The notes under the pieces were generated by a model. The model was not told the DNA's origin, ran no database searches, and saw only the letters and a program-made list of their open reading frames with translations. A stretch of 64,000 nucleotides of DNA from contig NC_091391.1 in NCBI RefSeq assembly GCF_038502225.1, positions 5,944,403 through 6,008,402 on the forward strand. The letters are read 5' to 3'. Positions 57,791-64,000 of this stretch are shown one piece after another; position 1 is the stretch's first letter, and each line of letters opens with the position of its first letter. A program made the position numbers and the translations under genes. The stretch comes from Cherax quadricarinatus. Its lineage: Eukaryota; Arthropoda; Malacostraca; Decapoda; Parastacidae.

Positions 57791-57829
57791 TATTATCAGT
57801 CTTATGTTTACATTCCTAATTGGCGTCAA
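57791..57829. other. Short spacer
   Basis: No feature recognised. Confidence 0.3.
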
Positions 57830-58515
57830 ACATTTATTTATTTAGTAATTTGAGCATACAAACAGAGGTACAAAAAATAGCATTACGGGCAGGCTTAAAA
57901 TTAACTTAAGACTAACTAAGCAATGATGTAATCAGTGATAAGACATTATTGTAAACAGATAACTAGGTAGGTAAGGTTCGTCAGGAAACAGGACAAATGT
58001 TTCCTGACGCGGGTCTTAGTCAGATGATGACCCGCCTTTGGAGCTTTTGGTCATCTGACCGAGGCCTTCCGCTGGCTTACCGGTCCACCCCTTTAAAAAT
58101 TATGGTCATTTATAACCATTAATAATTATAAACAGATAACTATAAAGCACAAATGAGTATTACAAAGACAGGTCATATGGTTGCTTGTATTGTTGTACAT
58201 TCAGTCGTATGGAGAATTCTGTTAGGTTGGGTCCTAGGTTTAACATTTATGTGATATAATTGTGAGTAACATATAGGATATACAATTTATATGGTTCAGT
58301 TATTCAGTATTTATTTGGTTTTGGGTGAGTAAGTGATCTTTGAGAAGAGACTTGAATTTATAAACAGGTAGTGTTTCTTTTATGTTTACAGGTAATGAAT
58401 TCCAGATTTTAGGGCCTTTTATGTGCATTGAGTTTTTGCATAGTGTGAGATGGACACGAGGAACATCAAAGAGTGATCTGTGTCTTGTGTTATGGTCATG
58501 TGTTCTGTTAGTTTA
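57830..58515 (-). pseudogene. Remnant of a LINE C relative, C-terminal end and 3' UTR
   Basis: On the minus strand, 58515-58326 reads HDHNTRHRSLFDVPRVHLTL, then CKNSMHIKGPKIWNSLPVN, clearly parallel to the LINE C tail. This frame is too short to stand out by ORF length. The rest is AT-rich 3' UTR, interrupted by the SINE-like insertion at 57966-58128. Confidence 0.75.
57966..58128. mobile_element. SINE-like insertion with 14-bp target duplication
   Basis: TAAACAGATAACTA is present on both sides (57952-57965 and 58129-58142). The 163-bp insert contains GTCAGGAAACAGGAC, GGAGCTTTTGGTCATC and GAGGCCTTCCGCTGGCTTAC, the family seen at 13520-13732 and 29640-29760, and ends in an AT-rich tail. There is no coding capacity. 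Confidence 0.8.
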
Positions 58516-58969
58516 ATATGTTTATTATGCACCCCATACCCATCCTGTGGGCGGTAGTCAAAAGATTACAGAGGTACATAATTGGTCCAGGGACTGGACT
58601 CCAAAGTTTTGATAGCTGAGCAAGTTACAGAGGTAATGAATTCACAATTTACAAAGGTAATGAACTCACAATTTACAAAGGTAATGAACTCCAGGTAGGT
58701 CTAGTCACAATCATGACAAGTTACAAAGGTATTTACAGATTACAGAGGTACACAATGGGTCCAGGGACCGGGCTCCAAAGTTTTGATGGTTGAACTAGGT
58801 ACAAAGGTAATGAACTCACAAGTTACAAAGGTAATGAATACTGTAAGAATGGTTACTTACGTTTATACATGGCTGCAATCATGAACAAATTTTAGAGTAA
58901 TGAGCAATTCACACTTCCACACCCGGTCACAACTGTAGTGAGTTATTGGTGCAAATGTTGATTGTTGAG

Positions 58970-58977
<8 letters not shown>
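58516..58977. repeat. Irregular dispersed-repeat segment
   Basis: GCACCCCATACCCATCCTG, ATTACAGAGGTACATAAT and GGTCCAGGGACTGG, then several TTACAAAGGTAATGAACTC repeats. The middle part matches the reverse of the 41-bp array unit. Confidence 0.6.

Positions 58978-59034
<57 letters not shown>
58978..59034. repeat. (CA)n microsatellite
   Basis: About 27 CA units with one AA interruption, directly abutting the truncated 5' end of LINE D. Confidence 0.97.
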
Positions 59035-59040
<6 letters not shown>

Positions 59041-59956
59041 GGTTAGACTCAGAAGTGTCCCTGTTTGCAGATGATGTGAAGTTAATGAGGAGAATTAAAT
59101 CTGATGAAGACCAGGCAGGACTTCAAAGAGACCTGGACAGACTGGACACCTGGTCCAGCAAATGGCTTCTCGAATTTAATCCTGCCAAATGCAAAGTCAT
59201 GAAGATAGGGGAAGGGCACAGAAGACCACAGACAGAGTATAGGCTAGGTGGCCAAAGACTGCAAACCTCACTCAAGGAGAAAGATCTTGGGGTGAGTATA
59301 ACACCGAGCATGTCTCCGGAAGCACACATCAATCAGATAACTGCTGCAGCATATGGGCGCCTGGCAAACCTGAGAACAGCATTCCGATACCTTAGTAAGG
59401 AATCATTCAAGACACTGTACACCGTGTATGTCAGGCCCATACTGGAGTATGCAGCACCTGTTTGGAACCCGCACTTGATAAAGCACGTCAAGAAACTAGA
59501 GAAAGTACAAAGGTTTGCGACAAGGTTAGTTCCAGAGCTAAGGGGAATGTCCTATGAAGAAAGATTAAGGGAAATCGGCCTGACGACACTGGAGGACAGG
59601 AGGGTCAGGGGAGACATGATAACGACATATAAAATACTGCGTGGAATAGACAAGGTGGACAAAGACAGGATGTTCCAGGGAGGGGACACAGAAACAAGAG
59701 GCCACAATTGGAAGTTGAAGACACAAATGAGTCAGAGAGATAGTAGGAAGTATTTCTTCAGTCATAGAGTTGTAAGGCAGTGGAATAGCCTAGAAAATGA
59801 CGTAGTGGAGGCAGGAACCATACACAGTTTTAAGACGAGGTTTGATAAAGCTCATGGAGCGGGGAGAGAGAGGGCCTAGTAGCAACCGGTGAAGAGGCGG
59901 GGCCAGGAGCTAGGACTCGACCCCTGCAACCACAAATAGGTGAGTACAAATAGGTG

Positions 59957-59960
<4 letters not shown>
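59035..59960 (+). pseudogene. LINE family D copy 2, 5'-truncated, frame open
   Basis: From EGLDSEVSLFADDVKLMRRI the frame runs open to GAGRERA at 59879: FNPAKCKVMKIG, KDLGVSITPS, YVRPILEYAAPVWNP, RRVRGDMITTYKILRG and FSHRVVRQWNSLEND. Only the catalytic FADD and C-terminal tail remain, so it cannot make active RT. The 3' UTR (GAGGCGGGGCCAGGAGC, then GCAACCACAAATAGGTGAG) runs into CA repeats. It is nearly collinear with the minus-strand copy at 30263-31420. Confidence 0.87.

Positions 59961-60004
<44 letters not shown>
59961..60004. repeat. (CA)n microsatellite
   Basis: About 20 CA units after AGGTGAGTA, the 3' tail of LINE D. Confidence 0.97.
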
Positions 60005-60007
<3 letters not shown>

Positions 60008-60016
60008 AAACTCATA

Positions 60017-60156
60017 TGTGGAAAATTTTTTGATTTTCCGAAACTATAGTGCCTAATAGGTGTTTAATGTGTCTATATGGGTCAAAAATGTATTTGAAAA
60101 TAAGAGTAGAACCAAGAGTTCCCTTTGCGCATGCGCGGATGTGCGGGGGGGAGGGC
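60017..60156 (+). repeat. 5' LTR, first 140 bp (part provable here)
   Basis: Identical to 63861-64000. The true LTR extends further right by an unknown amount; 60157-61449 therefore holds the rest of the LTR plus the leader, including the GTTGGTCCTTCGAGAACCGG block at 61200. Confidence 0.9.
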
Positions 60157-61449
60157 GCGTATTGTTTTGAATGGTGGTGAGGAAGCTGAGAAAACATGGA
60201 ACCACGAAATTGACGTTCACGGTGGCCTAAGGATTAATATAGGCCTCATTTCATAATAAGAAGTGTCGTAACTGTTCCTGGTGGAGAGTGAGGGAACGGG
60301 ATTTACGGGACCACAGTAATAGAGTGGTAAAAGTGTGATAAGAGTAGGAGCGGGTGACTGACGCGTCACAATGGACTGTGTCCTGGGGAAAATTACCCTT
60401 GGATTAATCATCACTCATCGGTCTCAGATCTTAATGGAGTGACCTCTAGTTTGTATAATAGTTATGAGACGTTAAATCGGCTTGTGAATTGTAATGTAAT
60501 TAATGATAATAACGCTAAGTTAAGAGAATATGTGAAGTGAAATAAGTCGTTTGCTCCGAGTGAACACGCTAGACCTCGTTGTTAACGAGACGAGGAAAGG
60601 GAAACTCCTTGAGTCACGACGTCTAAAGCAGGACAAACCAGCGGATACCTCGTCCTGCTGGAATGAGAATCGTGTCGGTGTAGCAGGACATCGAAAATGA
60701 GATGGTGAATCAAGAAATGAGGAATATCAATCACCCACAGTTAAGTAACCCTTCTAGTTATAGCAACCTTAGACTGGCCAGTAGTGGTATGTTATAATTA
60801 GATAGGTTATGAGTGATCCAGCTACCTCAAGTGATCACCAGAGAACATCTGGTAAGTGGTGGGATTATGTACAAATGTTTTCCTTGATGGATGTATCCAG
60901 GTGTATCCTACCCCCTCCCCTTCATTCAGCTAAACTAATATAATCTATACAGTCCACAATTAATTAGTAGCACCGTACTTGTGGGTGCTACCCAATCCAT
61001 ACTGGTCTCGGATAGATATGGATAAGATTGTGAGGTCGAGGGGACCACTTGGTGCGACCAGGGGTGGTTAAGTTTTCTCACATGTCTACACGGGGTGACT
61101 ACGGTAAACAATATGATTGTCTCCCAATGAGATTACTGGTATGTATATAATGTTGAGGTACATACAGGTAAGCACCTAGAAAATTTTCCATATCTGCCCG
61201 TTGGTCCTTCGAGAACCGGATGCAATCAGTGAAAAAATTAATTGAATTAATTACTTAATAATTAAGTGACTGATTGAAGGAAGTGGGTGTAGGGTGCACA
61301 AGTTTAATCGATCGTGTGATGGATGACAATTAGCCCAATTAATTGCTAGCACATGTGTGGCTAGGATTTATACAAGAGTAAAGTGCAAGAATTACTCTTA
61401 TAAGGCGCCTACTTAAGTTGTATAATCAGTGATTAATAATTCTCTAACC

Positions 61450-61911
61450 ATGACTGGATCTAATGGAGTTAATGTGGCTGACAAGTCCGTGAATTTTAGA
61501 GTAATGAAAGCATCATTACAGGCTATTAAAAGCCATGTGACGAAGGCATTTGATTTAGTGAATCAAAGAACCGTGAACCCTAATGAATTAAAGTTATATT
61601 TAGATGCTTTAGAGAGTAGATTTGATTGGTACAAATTGTGGTTTAAAGACTGTGAAAGAGATCTGCTGGAGAATTGTGCAGATAGAATGGAAATGAATGT
61701 TTTAATTAATCAACATTACGAATTGGAAGAAAAACTGTCTTGTAAAAGTAAGGCTTTGAATAAATTAAAGGGTGTAAGCCAGGCAGTTGATCAACCTATT
61801 AATGCAAAGGGTGGGTTTGCCAAAACCTCCATAGTACGGTCTGGAGGAAATCAGACTAGGTCGGCAGGAATTAATTGTTCAATTGCAGACCAGCCAGCCA
61901 AACAGTTCTAA
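61450..61911 (+). CDS. BEL/Pao Gag N-terminal part (153 aa)
   Basis: Starts at the ATG in ACCATGACT. It reads FRVMKASLQAIKSHVTKAFD, LYLDALESRFDWYKLWFKDC and ENCADRMEMNVLINQHYELE, a helix-rich Gag segment of the kind found at the N-terminus of BEL/Pao polyproteins. It ends with a TAA at 61909, well before the zinc knuckles, which lie in a different frame, so the polyprotein is broken. Confidence 0.72.
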   Translation: MTGSNGVNVADKSVNFRVMKASLQAIKSHVTKAFDLVNQRTVNPNELKLYLDALESRFDWYKLWFKDCERDLLENCADRMEMNVLINQHYELEEKLSCKSKALNKLKGVSQAVDQPINAKGGFAKTSIVRSGGNQTRSAGINCSIADQPAKQF

Positions 61912-62099
61912 GGATATAACACATAATGACGCTGAAGTATCTGTCAAGTCTCAAAAGGGAAAATTAATCCCAGTGGTAATAATCATAGTTAAGAGTTAAA
62001 TAGGCACATATCAAGTCAGGAATCAGTAATAGTGGTTCCTCACATCAAGGTAAGAGGAATAAGTACCTCGGTAAGTGTAACCCGGTTAATAAGAGGTCA

Positions 62100-62546
62100 G
62101 GCAAGGAAAAGAGAGACTGCCTCTTCTGCCAGGGTACTCATTTCACTAAAAATTGTAATGCCTGTAATTCATGGGACATTAAAGTGGAAAGAATGAAAGA
62201 ACTTGACAGATTTATCAGATGTCTAGACAATCATAATGTAAAGGATTGTCATACCAAATTGAACAGTTGCTATCAATGCAACAAGGGAAAGCACCATACA
62301 GTTATGTGCAGGGTTGTATGTGATTCTTATAATAATGGTGACAATAATGATAATGTTAATAACCCTGACACTACAGTGACTGATGTAAAGGTTGCAGCTA
62401 ATGGCAATAATGATGGCCTAGCTGAGGTAGCCTTGCCGGTGTTGGATGTAAAAATTCAGGATAAAGGGCATAAACCCAAAACCATACGGTGTCACTCTCC
62501 TCAACACTGGTACGGGCCATGTAATATATGGCAGACTACCGCCTAG
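62100..62546 (+). pseudogene. BEL/Pao Gag zinc knuckles and protease start
   Basis: The frame contains CLFCQGTHFTKNCN, then C-x-x-x pairs in IRCLDNHNVKDC and CYQCNKGKHHTVMC: the triple knuckle arrangement usual for BEL/Pao. It continues to LAEVALPVLDVKIQDKGHK, where a protease normally begins, but the Asp-Ser/Thr-Gly active site is not found before the stop at 62546. Confidence 0.78.
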
Positions 62547-62887
62547 TAATAATGACTAGAGGAAGTAGTGAATACGGTCACGGTGTCTTACTCATGAAAG
62601 GTCAACCCAGTACAAGTATTCTTCTATCGAGAATGATGTTGAACCAGTCTAATTTGTGGGAGCTGGACAGCATAGGGATTAATGTAAATGAGGAAAGTCC
62701 AAATGATTCCTTTACTCAGGAACAATACCTGAAGGATGTTAAATGTGAATCTGGACATTACTGGGTGCGACTTCCGTGGAAGCTTGACCGTCCAGAATTA
62801 CCTACTAATTATAGGATGGCGTATGGACAGTTAAAGGGCCCAGCTCTGCGAACTGAGCAAGACACCAAAATTGTTGACTGCTTATAA
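62528..62887 (+). pseudogene. BEL/Pao Pol N-terminal linker, truncated
   Basis: LWELDSIGINVNEESPNDSF, then SGHYWVRLPWKLDRPELPTN and YRMAYGQLKG: the conserved linker between protease and reverse transcriptase in BEL/Pao. It stops at 62887, before any RT motif. The frame overlaps the preceding one by 19 nt in another phase. Confidence 0.8.
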
Positions 62888-63084
62888 TGATATAATTAAT
62901 AAGCAGTTAAATAATAAATTGTTCTTACTTCAGGCGACGATAAATGCACACCTTAAGTGCACAGGCGGTCCACTGAGCGAAGTAATTGGGTAAATAATCT
63001 TATGTGGACAATTTCCGGGTGTGACGTCAACTGAAGAGGAACTAATGAGGATATGTGAAGGGGTTAATGAAATAATGAAGAAAT

Positions 63085-63790
63085 GTGCTGGGACTGACTT
63101 GGGATACTGAGAGACTTGTTATTGTTAAAGTCTCAAAATTCCAGTATGCCCAATAAATTAATCCAGGGAGCATAGGCTTATGCCCCTGAGAGAATGGAAC
63201 ACTAATTAGTCCATTTTGAGGGTTCAATAAATATAGATGGCCATGGAGTTGGTGCCTATATGCAGTAATGTGCTGGGGCTGACTTGGGATACTGAGAGAC
63301 TTGTTATTGTTAAAGTCTCAAAATTCCAGTATGCCCAATAAATTAATCCAGGGAGCATAGGCTTATGCCCCTGAGAGGATGGAACACTAATTAGTCCATT
63401 TTGAGGGATCAATAAATACAGATGGCCATGGAGTTGGTGCCTATATGCAGTAATGTGCTGGGGCTGACTTGGGATACTGAGAGACTTGTTATTGTTAAAG
63501 TCTCAAAATTCCAGTATGCCCAATAAATTAATCCAAGGAGCATAGGCTTATGCCCCTGAGAGAATGGAACACTAATTAGTCCATTTTGAGGGTTCAATAA
63601 ATATGGATGGCCATGGAGTTGGTGCCTATATGCAGTAATGTGCCTGACTTGGGATACTGAGAGACTTGTTATTGTTAAAGTCTCAAAATTCCAGTATGCC
63701 CAATAAATTAATCCAGGGAGCATAGGCTTATGCCCCTGAGAGAATGGAACACTAATTAGTCCATTTTGAGGGTTCAATAAATATGGGTGG
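63085..63790 (+). repeat. 185-bp tandem repeat, about 4 copies, in the BEL/Pao 3' region
   Basis: GACTTGGGATACTGAGAGAC starts at 63096, 63281, 63466 and 63646 (periods 185, 185, 180; the last unit lost 5 nt). Units are nearly identical. They sit between the deleted Pol and the 3' LTR. Confidence 0.96.
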
Positions 63791-63860
63791 CCAGTGAAGA
63801 TGGGAAAATTGTACTCCACATTATGTAAGTCGTCTAGCAACGACCTCCGCCCGGCCGCAG

Positions 63861-64000
63861 TGTGGAAAATTTTTTGATTTTCCGAAACTATAGTGCCTAA
63901 TAGGTGTTTAATGTGTCTATATGGGTCAAAAATGTATTTGAAAATAAGAGTAGAACCAAGAGTTCCCTTTGCGCATGCGCGGATGTGCGGGGGGGAGGGC
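63861..64000 (+). repeat. 3' LTR, first 140 bp (cut by window end)
   Basis: Identical over the visible 140 bp to 60017-60156, which suggests a recent insertion. Confidence 0.93.

Larger units (their letters stand above)
60017..64000 (+). mobile_element. BEL/Pao LTR retrotransposon, internally deleted, cut by window end
   Basis: The first 140 bp from 60017 (TGTGGAAAATTTTTTGATTT...) recur identically from 63861 to the window end, so these are the two LTR starts. Between them are Gag, a protease stub and the beginning of Pol, then a 185-bp tandem repeat. RT, RNase H and integrase are missing. The 5' LTR end and the primer site cannot be fixed because most of the 3' LTR is outside the window. 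Confidence 0.88.

Noticed and set aside
58962..59034. N-terminal extension of the LINE D ORF through the CA repeat
   Set aside because: The HTHTHT stretch is microsatellite; LINE homology starts only at 59035.
60100..60170. Possible CpG-rich promoter (GCGCATGCGCGGATGTGCGG)
   Set aside because: It lies in the LTR and may well be part of its promoter, but I see no TATA or initiator that would justify a specific call.

Overview
The window is eukaryotic, almost certainly from a decapod crustacean (crayfish, lobster or crab type). It has no operons or compact genes. Non-LTR retrotransposons, tRNA-derived SINEs, LTR elements, foldback DNA repeats, long AC/AT/CT microsatellites and very long minisatellite arrays fill it. 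Several dispersed families look like ones I associate with decapod genomes, but that placement rests on recognition, not on a search. No host gene is certain. The only candidate that is not clearly a transposon is an acidic, repeat-rich ORF at 2018-3274.

Layout. 0-3.4 kb: a decayed CR1/L2-like LINE fragment (family A), a TA microsatellite and the candidate ORF. 4.3-11.8 kb: a run of foldback elements (pogo-like, piggyBac-like and mariner-like MITEs, two hairpin SINEs, a Penelope-like remnant, a 1.2-kb element with long terminal inverted repeats). 13-29.2 kb: an RTE LINE fragment, then arrays of 43-, 30-, 33-, 13- and 57-bp units. The 57-bp array is 7.5 kb long and starts where an open RTE ORF (19878-21660, minus strand) is truncated. 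30.2-33.7 kb: a CR1-like LINE (family D) between CA repeats, a SINE and a 29/31-bp array. 34.5-41.3 kb: a 29-bp array interrupted by a near full-length CR1 (ORF1 with an esterase domain, broken ORF2) and by a small Ty3/gypsy-type LTR element on the minus strand. 41.3-46.5 kb: arrays of 41-, 33-, about 27- and 29-bp units, the first split by a long hairpin element. 47-57.8 kb: a long LINE (family B; CCHC ORF1, then ORF2 with endonuclease, reverse transcriptase and RNase H) broken by four insertions of two other LINE families and by amplification of a 44-bp piece of its own ORF2. 57.8-60 kb: more LINE and SINE remnants. 60.0-64.0 kb: a deleted BEL/Pao LTR retrotransposon whose 3' LTR runs off the window.

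The main theme is exchange between transposons and tandem repeats. At least five arrays have a unit that can be matched to a transposon sequence inside this same window: 57 bp with an RTE 3' UTR, 40 bp with a LINE C 3' UTR, 44 bp with LINE B ORF2, 33 bp with a CR1 3' end, and 30 bp with a SINE tail. In turn, three elements have inserted into arrays. All alignments were made by eye, so junctions are good to a few bases and copy numbers are approximate.
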